Shown one piece after another: positions 33,590 to 43,625 of a stretch of 64,000 nt of DNA (positions within the stretch are counted from its first letter, which is position 1; each line of letters starts with the position of its first letter). Source of the stretch: Nonomuraea jiangxiensis (GTDB lineage Bacteria > Actinomycetota > Actinomycetes > Streptosporangiales > Streptosporangiaceae); contig NZ_FNDJ01000013.1 in NCBI RefSeq assembly GCF_900099965.1, forward strand, positions 124,001-188,000, read 5' to 3'. The notes under the pieces are model-generated. The model saw nothing but the letters and a program-made list of their open reading frames with translations, was not told where the DNA came from and did not search any database. The position numbers and the translations under genes are program-made.

Positions 33590-35047
33590 TCACACCACCT
33601 CGAAGGCGGCCATCATGGCCATGTCCTCGTGTTCGAGGTTGTGGCAGTGGAGCACGTAGCGGCCGCGGTAGTCGGTGAACCGGGTGACGATCTCGACGGT
33701 CTGCGCGTCGCGCAGCTCGACGGTGTCCTTCCACTCCGGCGGCCCGCTCCGGCGCTCGCCGTTGACCGACACCACCTGGAACTGGTCCAGATGCAGGTGG
33801 ACCGGGTGGGCCACGTCGCTGGTCAGCCGCCAGACCTCGACGTCGCCGAGCTTCGGCCTGGCCTCCATCCGCCGCGGATCGAACGGCCGGCCGTTGATCA
33901 GCCAGCCGGTGCCCCCGTGCAGGCCGCCACTGCTGAACTCGAAGTCCCGCGTCACGGCGGCCCTGCCCGGGTCGAGCGCCTCCACCGTGGCCAGCCGCGC
34001 CGGCACGGCGGAGTCGTCGGCCTCGTCCCGATCGACCGCGAACCGCATCACCCGGCCCTGCGCCCCCTCCCCCGCCAGGTTCCGCAGCTCCACCCGCCGG
34101 CCCAGCTCGTAAGCGGAGAAGTCGACGACCACGTCGGCCCGCTCGCCCGGAGCCAGCCGGATCGCCTTCACCGTGCGCGGCGCGGCCAGCAGCCCGCCGT
34201 CCGTGCCTATCTGGATCATCGGGCCCCCGGTCGCCAGCTCGTACGTCCGGGCGTTGGAGGCGTTGCACAGCCGCAGCCGGTATCGAGCCCTGGCCACCCG
34301 CAGCTCCGGCCACGGCGCCCCGTTCACCAGGATCACGTCGCCGAGCACGCCCCCCATGTACGCCTCCCGCACCCCGGGCCGCCCCTCCAGCCCCGGGTAC
34401 AGCAGGGTGCCGTCGGCCGCGAACGACCGGTCGCAGATCAGCAGCGGCAGGTCGCGTTCCCCGCCGGGCAGGGGCAGCGCCGCCTCCTCCTCGTCGCGCA
34501 CCAGGAACATCCCGGCCAGCCCGCGCCATACCTGCGGCCCGGTGCGGTCCATCCGGTGGTCGTGGTACCAGAGCGTGGCGGCCCGCTGCCGCAGCGGGTA
34601 GGCGTACTCGCGGGCCGCCCCCGGGGCCACCAGGTCGGTGGGGAAGCCGTCGGACTCGGCCGGGGTGTGCCCGCCGTGCAGGTGCAGCACGGTCGGCTCG
34701 CCGAGCCGGTTGACGAGCTTCACGACGATGGGCCGGCCGCTGCGCGCCTCGATGGTCGGCCCGGGGAACGTCCCCCCGTAGCCCCAGATCGGCGTGCGCA
34801 GTCCCGGCAGCACCTCCGCCTCGGCGGCCCGCTCGTCCAGCTCGTAGTAGTCCACCGCGCCCGTGGTCCGTACGGGCTTGGCCACCTCGGGGATCGGCAG
34901 CGGCACCGCGTACGGGCTGGGCAGGGGCGCGGCACTGGCCAGCAGCTGCGGCTGCGGGGTGCCCGCGAGCAGCCCGCAGCCGGAGGCCCCCGCCGCGAGC
35001 GCACCGAGCCCGGCCAGCCGCAGCACGTCCCTCCTGGTCGGCCTCAT
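33590..35047 (-). CDS. Tat-exported multicopper oxidase
   Basis: 485 residues. The N-terminus PTRRDVLRLAGLGALAAG is a twin-arginine signal, followed by ASGCG, possibly a lipoprotein cleavage site. All copper-ligand motifs are seen: HLHGGH, WYHDH, HPVHLHLDQF and HCHNLEHEDMAMM, with a Met after the last His as the type 1 axial ligand. It is a bilirubin-oxidase / CueO-like enzyme that oxidises phenols or metals outside the membrane. Its ATG overlaps the stop of the small membrane-protein gene. Copper handling is plausible, but no copper-sensor gene is seen. Confidence 0.88.
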   Translation of the reverse strand: MRPTRRDVLRLAGLGALAAGASGCGLLAGTPQPQLLASAAPLPSPYAVPLPIPEVAKPVRTTGAVDYYELDERAAEAEVLPGLRTPIWGYGGTFPGPTIEARSGRPIVVKLVNRLGEPTVLHLHGGHTPAESDGFPTDLVAPGAAREYAYPLRQRAATLWYHDHRMDRTGPQVWRGLAGMFLVRDEEEAALPLPGGERDLPLLICDRSFAADGTLLYPGLEGRPGVREAYMGGVLGDVILVNGAPWPELRVARARYRLRLCNASNARTYELATGGPMIQIGTDGGLLAAPRTVKAIRLAPGERADVVVDFSAYELGRRVELRNLAGEGAQGRVMRFAVDRDEADDSAVPARLATVEALDPGRAAVTRDFEFSSGGLHGGTGWLINGRPFDPRRMEARPKLGDVEVWRLTSDVAHPVHLHLDQFQVVSVNGERRSGPPEWKDTVELRDAQTVEIVTRFTDYRGRYVLHCHNLEHEDMAMMAAFEVV

Positions 35048-35448
35048 GCGGTGGCGGGGCGGGACATGACCCGCTGGAGCTGCATGACACCGCCGCCGAA
35101 CAGCATCACCCCGAGCGGCACGTGCACGGCCTTCACGTGCGCCATGCCCAGCGCCGCCGCGACGACGGTGAACACCAGCATCGACGCGGCCAGCGGCACG
35201 AACTTGGCGGGCCCGCCGCCCGGCCGCCAGACCAGGATCGCGAGGACGAGGTGGAGCAGGCCGAGGACGGTCACGGCGATGGCCGAGGCCAGGTGCAGCG
35301 GCCGGCCGCCGGGCGAGGACAGCAGCAGCCCGGCGGTCACCGCCTGCGCCAGCAGCGCGATGACGTGCAGGACCACCACGGCCCGCAGGGCCCGCACGGT
35401 CCACGATTCCTGGGCGGGCCGGGCGGCGAGTGCGGATGACGCGGTCAT
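35044..35448 (-). CDS. Four-helix membrane protein of the multicopper oxidase operon
   Basis: 134 residues with four hydrophobic helices (LRAVVVLHVIALLAQAVTAG, ASAIAVTVLGLLHLVLAILV, LAASMLVFTVVAAALGMAHV, PLGVMLFGGGVMQL). His residues in the first, second and third helices would be suitable for heme or quinone contacts, but no family motif is certain. Start and stop overlap its neighbours as ATGA, so it is translated with the AhpD-like and oxidase genes. It may link the oxidase to the membrane; this is inference. Confidence 0.7.
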   Translation of the reverse strand: MTASSALAARPAQESWTVRALRAVVVLHVIALLAQAVTAGLLLSSPGGRPLHLASAIAVTVLGLLHLVLAILVWRPGGGPAKFVPLAASMLVFTVVAAALGMAHVKAVHVPLGVMLFGGGVMQLQRVMSRPATA

Positions 35449-36485
35449 GATCTGTCTCCCGAGGTCGGTGTTTCCGTGGTGGTGGAGGACTCCCCGATGA
35501 GTACGGCGGTGCGCTCGGTGCCCCGCATGGCGCCGAACGCGCACAGCCGTACCAGGTCCTCGTCTGTCATGGACGGGCTGGAGTCGCGCCAGGCGGCCAC
35601 GTCGGCGTCGGTCAGCCGGTACGGCGCGAGCGCGACGAGCAGCGCGATCCTGGCCCCGGCCCGCTCCCCGGCGGGCAGGCCGGCCAGCGGCCGGTCCAGC
35701 CAGTCCCCGCCCATCGGCGGATGCGAGCCGTCCCAGGCCCCGACCGCCCCCGCCACGGCCGCCCGCGCGGCCTCGCCCAGCAGGTCGGCACCGGCCCCCG
35801 CGACGGCGCCGAGCACGGCGTAGGCGGCCCCGGCCGGCGTGCCCGCACCCCAGGCGGGCTCAGGCAGCGCGGGCAGGCCGGCGATCAGCGGCAGGCTCCG
35901 GCCGGGCGCCGTCCGCCGCCGGGTCTTGCGGGCCAGCGTCAGCCCACCCAAGCTCCTGACCAGGCGGGAGTTCTGCAGGTTGGCCGGCAGCAGGTTCTCG
36001 GTCAGCAGTGCCGAGACCATCCGGTTGATGAAGTGGAAGGCCAGCGCGGTGCCGACGTACTCGGGGGCCAGCTTTGCGGCGAAGGGCCGGGGGACCCCGC
36101 CGTCGCGCGCCTTGGCCCAGGCCAGCAGCCTCGCCTGCGCGGGGTCGGCCGGCGCGCCACCGCCGGCCACGGCCTCGCCGAGCCGGTGGTCACCGGTCGC
36201 GTGCAGGAACGTCGTGTGCGCGGCCACGCAGAACGGGCACTTGTTGACCATCGACACGCCCAGTGCCACGAGCTCCTTGCCGGTCCTGGGGGCGTTCCCG
36301 GTCAGCAGCGACTCGCGAAGGGTCGCCCAGGTCGCGGCCAGCACCTCCGGCGCGGGCGACAAGGTCAGGAATATCGGCATGCGTGCCATCCCGACCTCGT
36401 CCGCGAACTGCGCGTAGACCTGGGCGACCCGGCCGGTCGCCGCCGGGGGCTCCACCGGCGTGACGTAACGGAAGCCGGCCATCAT
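35445..36485 (-). CDS. Carboxymuconolactone decarboxylase / AhpD-like protein
   Basis: 346 residues. The AhpD motif NKCPFCVAAHTT (CxxC plus His) is near residue 90, and helices around it fit the CMD fold. After about residue 190 comes a long Ala/Gly-rich region that is not recognisable. AhpD-type proteins are peroxidase or disulfide reductase partners. It is the first gene of a three-gene coupled operon with the membrane protein and multicopper oxidase. Two adjacent Met codons (36485, 36482) are possible starts. Confidence 0.78.
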   Translation of the reverse strand: MMAGFRYVTPVEPPAATGRVAQVYAQFADEVGMARMPIFLTLSPAPEVLAATWATLRESLLTGNAPRTGKELVALGVSMVNKCPFCVAAHTTFLHATGDHRLGEAVAGGGAPADPAQARLLAWAKARDGGVPRPFAAKLAPEYVGTALAFHFINRMVSALLTENLLPANLQNSRLVRSLGGLTLARKTRRRTAPGRSLPLIAGLPALPEPAWGAGTPAGAAYAVLGAVAGAGADLLGEAARAAVAGAVGAWDGSHPPMGGDWLDRPLAGLPAGERAGARIALLVALAPYRLTDADVAAWRDSSPSMTDEDLVRLCAFGAMRGTERTAVLIGESSTTTETPTSGDRS

Positions 36486-36676
36486 CCGGCCTGATCTCGA
36501 ATCATCTCCATGCCGGACATCGTGGTGTTTCGCCTGGTGAGAAGTCGTCGTGCCCGGGGAGACTCCTGCCGTACGACCCGTGGAGCAGGATCGGCGGGAG
36601 TACCACGCGGGGAGTAGGCGAGATTTACGCCCTGGCGCGGAGGAGAGTTGTCCTGTCCAGGATCTAATGTGCAGGA

Positions 36677-37885
36677 ATGAGCTCTCCGCACGGATGGCGC
36701 CCGCTCGCCCTGGACGCCGCGCTCGCCGCCGTGGTGGCCACCCTGCAGACGTCCACCGTGCTGGCCAATCCGCGGGCCGGAGCCGTGGATCTGGTCGCCG
36801 TCCTGATCGGCTCGGTGGCACTGGTGGCCTGGCGGCGCGCCCCCCTGGTGCCGCTGGTCGTCAGCACGCTCGGCATGCTGATCTTCTCGGTGCACGCGCT
36901 GCCGGGGCCGCAGGCCGCGTTCCCGGTGATCGGGGCGGTCTTCGGCGCGGCCAGGGCGGGATACCGGGTGGCGTCGGCGCTGGCGGGCGCGGTGTTCCTG
37001 GGGGTGAGCCTGGCGACGAACCTGGCGGTCGCCGCCCAGCAGGACACCCAGAACCTCGTCCAGAGCACGGTGTTGCTGCTCGGCTGGTTCATGGCCGCCG
37101 GGGTGGCGGGGGTGATGACCCGGCACCGGCAGGCGTACCTGGAGCAGGTCGAGCAGCGTGCCGTGGAGGCCGAGCGCACCCGCGAGGAGGAGGCCCGCCG
37201 TCGTGCGGGCGAGGAGCGGCTGCGCATCGCCAGGGAGCTGCACGACTCGCTCACCCACAGCATCTCGATCATCAAGGTCCAGGCGGGGGTGGCCGTCCAC
37301 CTCGCGCGCAAGCGCGGCGAGGAGGTGCCCGCGGCGCTGCTGGCCATCCAGGAGGCCAGCGGCGATGCCATGCGCGAGCTGCGCGCCACGCTGGAGGTCC
37401 TGCGCGACGACCCCGGCGACGGGAACGGCTCGGGCTGCGTGACCGGCTCGGGCGACCCGGACGACGGGCCGCGGGCGAGCGGGCTGGACCGGCTCGACGA
37501 CCTCGTCCGGCGGGCCCGCTCGACCGGCCTGCCGGCCACGGTGACGGTCTCCGGCGTCCGCCGCGCGTTGCCCCCCGAGGTGGACCGGGCCGCGTACCGG
37601 ATCGTGCAGGAGGCCCTCACCAACGTCGCCAAGCACGCCGGCGGGGCACGGGCGTCGGTGCGCGTGGACTACCGCGGCGAGGAGCTGGTCGTGCAGGTGG
37701 ACGACGACGGCCGGGCCGGCGGGGCCGCGTCGACCGTGCCCGGCGTGGGCCTGCGCGGCATGCGCGAGCGCGTCACGGCGCTGGGCGGCCGGCTGCACGC
37801 CGAGCCCCGGCCCGGGGGCGGCTTCACCGTACGCGCCGAGCTGCCGCTCGACGGCGCCCGGCTTCCTGCTGGAGAGAGCGCATGA
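36677..37885 (+). CDS. Sensor histidine kinase of the NarL-type two-component family
   Basis: 402 residues. About four or five membrane helices cover 10-145, without a large external loop. A HisKA_3 dimerisation domain carries RIARELHDSLTHSISI (His189), and a HATPase domain carries EALTNVAKHAGG, VDDDGRAGG and GLRGMRERVTALGG. ATG 36677 begins 6 bases after TAATGT, suggesting a leaderless transcript. Its stop overlaps the response-regulator start. Confidence 0.88.
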   Translation: MSSPHGWRPLALDAALAAVVATLQTSTVLANPRAGAVDLVAVLIGSVALVAWRRAPLVPLVVSTLGMLIFSVHALPGPQAAFPVIGAVFGAARAGYRVASALAGAVFLGVSLATNLAVAAQQDTQNLVQSTVLLLGWFMAAGVAGVMTRHRQAYLEQVEQRAVEAERTREEEARRRAGEERLRIARELHDSLTHSISIIKVQAGVAVHLARKRGEEVPAALLAIQEASGDAMRELRATLEVLRDDPGDGNGSGCVTGSGDPDDGPRASGLDRLDDLVRRARSTGLPATVTVSGVRRALPPEVDRAAYRIVQEALTNVAKHAGGARASVRVDYRGEELVVQVDDDGRAGGAASTVPGVGLRGMRERVTALGGRLHAEPRPGGGFTVRAELPLDGARLPAGESA

Positions 37886-38544
37886 TCCGGGTACTGCTCG
37901 TGGACGACCAGGCACTCATCCGCGGCGGCTTCCGCGCCCTGCTGGAGGCCGAGGAGGACATCGAGGTGGTGGCCGAGGCCGCGAACGGCGAGCAGGCCGT
38001 CGCCCTCGCCGTGGAGCACCGGCCCGACGTGGCGCTCGTCGACGTCCAGATGCCGGTGATGGACGGTATCGAGGCCACCCGGCGGATCGCCGCCGACGAG
38101 CGGCTGCGCGAGGTCCACGTGGTGATCCTCACCAACTACGGCCTCGACGAGTACGTCTTCGACGCGCTGCGGGCCGGCGCCGGCGGTTTTCTGGTCAAGG
38201 ACACCGAACCCGCCGACCTGCTGCAGGGCGTCCGGGTGGCGGCCCGCGGCGACGCGCTGCTGTCCCCCGCGATCACCCGCCGCCTGATCGGCGAGTACGT
38301 CGCCCGCCGCCCCCAGCCGGAACCGGCCGGACTGGACGTGCTCACCAACCGCGAACGCGAGGTGACCGCCCTGGTGGCCCGCGGCATGTCCAACGACGAG
38401 ATCGCCGCCCATATGGTGATCAGCCCGACCACCGCGAAGACGCACGTCAGCAGGGCGATGACCAAGCTGCATGCCCGCGACCGCGCCCAGCTCGTGGTGT
38501 TCGCCTACGAGTCGGGGCTGGTCGCCCCCCGGTCGCGGCCCTGA
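37882..38544 (+). CDS. LuxR/NarL-type response regulator
   Basis: 220 residues. The receiver domain has the acidic pair DD at 8-9, the phospho-acceptor Asp54 (ALVDVQMPVMDG), Thr in ILTNY and Lys in FLVKD. The C-terminal LuxR HTH reads LTNREREVTALVARGMSNDEI and TAKTHVSRAMTKL. Coupled by ATGA to its kinase. Target genes are not evident; the adjacent oxidase operon is divergent and could be one. Confidence 0.9.
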   Translation: MIRVLLVDDQALIRGGFRALLEAEEDIEVVAEAANGEQAVALAVEHRPDVALVDVQMPVMDGIEATRRIAADERLREVHVVILTNYGLDEYVFDALRAGAGGFLVKDTEPADLLQGVRVAARGDALLSPAITRRLIGEYVARRPQPEPAGLDVLTNREREVTALVARGMSNDEIAAHMVISPTTAKTHVSRAMTKLHARDRAQLVVFAYESGLVAPRSRP

Positions 38545-38716
38545 CGCGCTGACGGGCCCGGGGCGCTCACGTTCCTGTGAAAGCTCCCAGAGTGGCGGGG
38601 CATCGTCCACGACACCGTGGGACTTCAGTAAACTCGGCTCGTCCAACCGGCCGAGAACTGTACGGCGAGGCTCTTGGCCAACGCGGCGGCCCTCGGCCTC
38701 GTTCCTCTGGAGTCAC

Positions 38717-40120
38717 GTGAGCAGCGGGCTTGTCGACGCGCCGCCATCCGAGCCGAGCGCACCACCCCGGCGGCACCGCCACTGGCTGCGCTGGGGGATC
38801 GGGATCGCGGTGACCGTCGTTCTGCTGGCGGCGGGCATAGCGGTGGGCGTCGCCGTCAAGCTCAACGGCAACATCAAGCACATCGACGTCGCCGCCGACC
38901 TCGGCGCCACCCGGCCGCCCAAGGTCGCCGGCACCGCGATGAACGTCCTGATCGTCGGCTCCGACCAGCGCGACGGCAAAAACGCCAAATACGGCCACCA
39001 CATCACCGGCGAGCGCACCGACACGATCATGCTGGCGCACGTGTCGTCCAAGCGCGACAACGCGATGGTCGTCAGCTTCCCGCGTGACTCGCTCGTGCAG
39101 TTGCCCGCCTGCCGCGCCAGCGGGGCCCTGCCGGGGCAGCGGCCGCACCTCGGGATGATCAACGAGTCGTTCAACTCCGGCGGCATCGGCTGCACCTGGA
39201 AGACGATCGAGTCGCTCACCCACATCCGCATCGACCACTTCGTGAAGGTCGACTTCACCGGGTTCAAGAGCATGGTCGACGCCGTCGGCGGCGTGCAGGT
39301 GTGCCTGCCGACGCCGGTGAACGACAAGAAGGCGCTGCTGCGCCTGCCGGCCGGGCGGCAGACGCTCGACGGCGAGCAGGCGCTCGGCTACGTACGCGCC
39401 CGCTACAGCCTGGGGGACGGCTCCGACATCGGGCGCATCCAGCGGCAGCAGATGTTCATCGCCTCGATGGTCAAGAAGGTGATGAGCGGCGAAACCCTCA
39501 CCAACCCGGCCAAGCTGCTGTCCTTCCTCGACGCCGGCACCAAGGCGGTCACCACCGACCCCGACCTGACGCCCGGCGTCATGAAGGACCTCGCGGTCAG
39601 CCTGCAGGGCCTGGACGCCGGGAGGATCCGTTTCATCACCACCCCGTGGCACTACTCGCTCACCCAGCCGGGACGGGTCGAGTGGGTGCAGCCGCAGGCG
39701 GGCAAGCTGTTCCAGATCGTGGCCAAGGACCAGAGCGTCGACGGCGTCAAGGGCGGCCAGGCCAAGGTGGGCCGGACCCAGATCCAGGTCGAGCTGCGCA
39801 ACGGCACCTGGCGCAGCGGGCTGGCCACCGAGGTGGCGGCCTTCCTGGAGCAGCGCGGCTACCACATCGCCAAGATCGGCGACTCCTCCAAGAAGCCGCA
39901 GCCGAAGACCACCGTCATGTACGGCGCCAACGGCGAGACCCGGGTGCCCACCCTGACCGGCGACCTGCTGAGCAGCACGACGAGACAGGTCCCTGGGGCG
40001 CGGACCAACCGGCTGGTGCTGGTGGTCGGCGACGACTGGAAGGGCCTCAAGCCGCAGCGGGCCGACGACACGGAAGCGATCAAGGGCTTCGACGCCACCC
40101 ACGACACCTGCGCCGCCTGA
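38717..40120 (+). CDS. LytR-CpsA-Psr (LCP) cell-wall polymer ligase
   Basis: 467 residues. A membrane anchor lies at about 27-50 after a Pro/Arg-rich cytosolic tail. The LCP domain covers about 75-320: NVLIVGSDQRDG, ERTDTIMLAHV, VSFPRDSLVQLP, MVDAVGGVQVCLP and GYVRARYSLGDGSDIGRIQR, with the Asp and Arg residues that bind the polyprenyl pyrophosphate. A LytR_C domain follows (VELRNGTWRSGLATEVAAFL). LCP enzymes attach wall teichoic acid-like or other glycans to peptidoglycan. GTG 38717 follows CTGGAG. Confidence 0.88.
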   Translation: MSSGLVDAPPSEPSAPPRRHRHWLRWGIGIAVTVVLLAAGIAVGVAVKLNGNIKHIDVAADLGATRPPKVAGTAMNVLIVGSDQRDGKNAKYGHHITGERTDTIMLAHVSSKRDNAMVVSFPRDSLVQLPACRASGALPGQRPHLGMINESFNSGGIGCTWKTIESLTHIRIDHFVKVDFTGFKSMVDAVGGVQVCLPTPVNDKKALLRLPAGRQTLDGEQALGYVRARYSLGDGSDIGRIQRQQMFIASMVKKVMSGETLTNPAKLLSFLDAGTKAVTTDPDLTPGVMKDLAVSLQGLDAGRIRFITTPWHYSLTQPGRVEWVQPQAGKLFQIVAKDQSVDGVKGGQAKVGRTQIQVELRNGTWRSGLATEVAAFLEQRGYHIAKIGDSSKKPQPKTTVMYGANGETRVPTLTGDLLSSTTRQVPGARTNRLVLVVGDDWKGLKPQRADDTEAIKGFDATHDTCAA

Positions 40121-40152
40121 CCCCGCGCCGCCCGCACGATCGCTGGTCGAGG

Positions 40153-40245
40153 ACCTTCGAGGAGGGCGGCGAGGGTGTCCACGACCCGGCGGGCGTCGGG
40201 GGTGGCCGAGGGGTCGAGCAGCCACTGCGGCATCAGGGCGCGGGC
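40153..40245 (-). pseudogene. Short minus-strand coding remnant next to the broken P450
   Basis: On the minus strand the codons from about 40245 to 40153 read ARALMPQWLLDPSATP and then RRVVDTLAALLEG, with genome-like codon use that breaks down directly after. It looks like a fragment of some gene fused to the P450 remnant at about 40250. The family is not recognised. Low confidence. Confidence 0.2.
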
Positions 40246-40251
40246 CCCCAC

Positions 40252-41043
40252 GACGACATCGCCGCGATCGCGGCGGCGCGGATCGCCACCTGGCCGCTGG
40301 GCAGGCCCTCCACGCTGCGCGACCGGCTCCAGGACATCACGCTGGAGGTCATCATCCGGCTGATTTTCGGTATGAGGGACGCCGGGCGCGTCGCCCGGCC
40401 GCGCGGGCTGCTGCCCCGGCTGATCGCGACGGGCGGCACCGACGTGCTCGGCCGGCTGCTGGAGACCGAGCCGGCCGACCAGGAGATCCGCGACGAGCTG
40501 ATCACCATGCTCGTCGCCGGTCACGAGACCACCGCCACCGGCCTGGCCTGGGCCTTCGAACGGCTCGTGCGCATGCCCGAGGTGATGCGGCGGCTGCCGG
40601 ACGACGAGCCCTGCCTCGACGCGGTGGTCAAGGAAGTGCTACGCGTCCGGCCAGTCGTCCACGAGGCGCCGCGCCTGCTCGACGCCCCGCTCGAACCGGG
40701 TGACCACGAGATCCCCGCCGGCTGGTACGCCGGGCCGTACATCCCGCTCGTGCACCACGACCCCGCCGCCTTCCCCGAGCCCGCGGAAATCCGTCCGGAG
40801 CGCTTTCTGGAAGGGCGCCAGAGCAGGTCCTGGATGCCGTTCGGCGGGGGACGGCGATTCTGCGTGGGTGCGCGGCCGGCCCTGCTGGAGATGCGCGTCA
40901 TCATCCGCGAGGTGCTGCACCGCCTGGAGCTCACGGCGCCCGGTCAGGGGCCGGAGGCCAGGCGGCTGAAGAATGTCACCCTCGCGCCCGCGAAGCTGAT
41001 GCGCGTCATCGCCCGCGCTCGGACTCCTGCTCGGACGGCGTAG
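40252..41043 (+). pseudogene. Cytochrome P450, N-terminus lost and internally deleted
   Basis: P450 homology begins abruptly at DDIAAIAAARIATWPLG and runs to the stop, keeping the I-helix AGHETTATGLAWAF, the ExxR motif KEVLRVRPVV and the heme loop MPFGGGRRFCVGARP with its Cys ligand. The first 100 or so residues are missing. Only about 50 residues separate LIFG from AGHETT, against roughly 100 or more in intact enzymes, so the F-G region is deleted too. No in-frame start precedes it; Met at 40372 is internal. It is probably not functional. Its end overlaps the DUF3073 gene by 38 bases. Confidence 0.75.
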
Positions 41044-41167
41044 CCTCCTCATGACGCTCGTCTGCGCCGAGCTCCTGCCGGAGCCTGTCGTAGTCGATGT
41101 GGTGGTTGGTGTACTTCAGCTGGCGAGCGACCTTCGTCTGCTTCGCCTTGGCTCTTCCTCGGCCCAT
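41006..41167 (-). CDS. DUF3073-family small basic protein
   Basis: 53 residues: MGRGRAKAKQTKVARQLKY opens the protein, followed by a hydrophilic Asp/Glu-rich tail ending ESERGR. This start is the DUF3073 signature, conserved and short across actinobacteria; function is unknown, and its Lys/Arg-rich start suggests nucleic-acid binding. The coding stretch is too short for a usual ORF cut-off. Its 3' end overlaps the P450 remnant. Confidence 0.85.
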   Translation of the reverse strand: MGRGRAKAKQTKVARQLKYTNHHIDYDRLRQELGADERHEEATPSEQESERGR

Positions 41168-41254
41168 GGCTACTCCCTAGTCCCCGCTGTCATGCTATCC
41201 AACAACGTTACGACTTGAAGAATTATGCAACTGCGCTGGATTAGTCTGGGCTAT

Positions 41255-41587
41255 ATGCACGTGGAGGTCCACCAGGCCAAGGCCGACTTCTTCAGAACGC
41301 TCGGCCACCCCGCTCGCATCCGGGTGTTGGAGCTTCTTCAGGAAGGGCCGCTTCCCGTCAGGGATCTGCTGGCTCAGATCGACATCGAGGCTTCGAGTCT
41401 CTCCCAGCAACTGGCCGTCCTGCGCAGGGCGGGGATCGTGAGCGCGATCCGCGAGGGCAGCACCGTGGTCTATACGCTGGCGACCCCCGAGCTGGCCGAC
41501 CTGCTCGGAGCCGCCCGCCGAATCCTTACCGACATGCTCGCCGACCAAGGGGAACTGCTCGCGGAGCTGCGGGCCGAGGTCACCTGA
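41255..41587 (+). CDS. ArsR-family regulator without cysteines
   Basis: 110 residues. FFRTLGHPARIRVLELLQEG, then ASSLSQQLAVLRRAGIV and REGSTVVYTL are the ArsR helix-turn-helix and wing. No Cys, so not an arsenite or thiol-metal sensor of the classic type. ATG 41255 begins the conserved part; ATG 41225 is also possible. A TTAGTC-like hexamer lies about 7 bases upstream, so it may be leaderless. Target unknown; menB follows after 200 bases. Confidence 0.82.
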   Translation: MHVEVHQAKADFFRTLGHPARIRVLELLQEGPLPVRDLLAQIDIEASSLSQQLAVLRRAGIVSAIREGSTVVYTLATPELADLLGAARRILTDMLADQGELLAELRAEVT

Positions 41588-41789
41588 CCGGCACCCGTAC
41601 TCACTTGACCAGGCCCGCCGCCGCAGGTGCCCAGGACACCACCCGGTGAAGGCGGCGGGCGCCGTCGAACGCGCCATGCCCGGGATGCACCGCCGGGTCG
41701 GGCAGGCTCGACCACGGCCTGCGCCTGGGCAGGGCGCGGAAGGAGTGGGGCCGAAAGGGCCGGAAGGCAGATCGACTAGGCTCTCGGCC

Positions 41790-42668
<879 letters not shown>

Positions 42669-42704
42669 ACCCTCGCACCGCCGGACCCCGGGCAGACTGG
42701 GAGC

Positions 42705-43625
42705 ATGCGGATCAAGGTGCCGGCGGCGTTGACCGAGTCGCACGTGAAGTTCGACGGGGAGGCCGGTCGCGCCTGGTCCGCCGGGCTGCCCGCGCTGGCC
42801 GAGCGCTACCTGGCCGAATGGGACCTGCGGCTCGACGGCGAGCCCCGGCACGGGGTGGTCTCGCTCGTGCTGCCGGTGGTCCGTGACGACGGCACCAGGG
42901 CCGCGCTCAAGCTACAGCCCGTCTCCGACGAGAACGACACGGAGGCCCACGGGCTGCGCGCCTGGGCCGGGGACGCCTCGGTGCTGCTGCTCGACTCGGA
43001 CCCGGAGACCGGCACCCTGCTGCTCGAACGGCTGCACGCCGAGCGGTCCCTGTCCGGCGAGCCGGACGAGACGGTCGCGCTGGACATCCTGACCGGCCTG
43101 CTGCGCCGCCTGGTGGCGCATCCCGCCCCCGCGGGGATGCGCCGGTTGGCGGACATCGCCCGGGCGATGCTCGACGACGTGCCCGGCGCCGTGGCACGGC
43201 TGCCCAGGGAGCGGGACCGCCACTGGCTGCGGTGGTGCGCCGCGGCGGTCGCCGAGCTCACTCCCGACCTCGGGCCCGGCGACCGGCTGCTGCACTGGGA
43301 CCTGCACTACGACAACGTGCTGGCCGCCGACCGGGAGCCGTGGCTGAGCATCGACCCCAAGCCGCTGGCCGGCGATCCTGGCTTCGACCTGATGCCCGCC
43401 CTGCACAACCGGTGGGACGAGGTGGTCGCCTCGGGGGACGTGCCGCGGGCGGTGCTGCGGCGCTTCGACTTCATGGTGGACGGGCTCGGCCTCGACCGCC
43501 GGCGCGCGGCCGGATGGACGCTCGGCCGGGTGCTGCAGAACTCGCTGTGGGACGTCGAGGACGGCGCGCGCGAGCTGCAGGAGGTCCAGCTCGCGATCGC
43601 CGAGGCCGTGCGCCTCAGAGCGTGA
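42705..43625 (+). CDS. Aminoglycoside phosphotransferase-family kinase (streptomycin 6-kinase-like)
   Basis: 306 residues. The catalytic loop is LLHWDLHYDNVLA, with SIDPKPLAGDPGFDL as the DxD metal site, and the N-lobe has ALKLQPVSDEN with the Lys that binds ATP. This arrangement belongs to the APH(6) / hydroxyurea-type group (APH_6_hur). Many chromosomal members phosphorylate unknown sugars or metabolites rather than drugs. It starts 37 bases after menB. The last bases are echoed in a 22-bp near-repeat at 43645. Confidence 0.8.
   Translation: MRIKVPAALTESHVKFDGEAGRAWSAGLPALAERYLAEWDLRLDGEPRHGVVSLVLPVVRDDGTRAALKLQPVSDENDTEAHGLRAWAGDASVLLLDSDPETGTLLLERLHAERSLSGEPDETVALDILTGLLRRLVAHPAPAGMRRLADIARAMLDDVPGAVARLPRERDRHWLRWCAAAVAELTPDLGPGDRLLHWDLHYDNVLAADREPWLSIDPKPLAGDPGFDLMPALHNRWDEVVASGDVPRAVLRRFDFMVDGLGLDRRRAAGWTLGRVLQNSLWDVEDGARELQEVQLAIAEAVRLRA

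Noticed and set aside
36590..36625. GTACC...GGGGAGTA as a copper-sensor (CsoR-like) operator near the oxidase operon
   Set aside because: Arms do not match beyond a few bases; no copper regulator nearby.
41588..41789. Protein-like minus-strand frame ending at 41601 between arsR and menB
   Set aside because: Short, no domain recognised, and it runs on into the menB antisense; treated as intergenic DNA.
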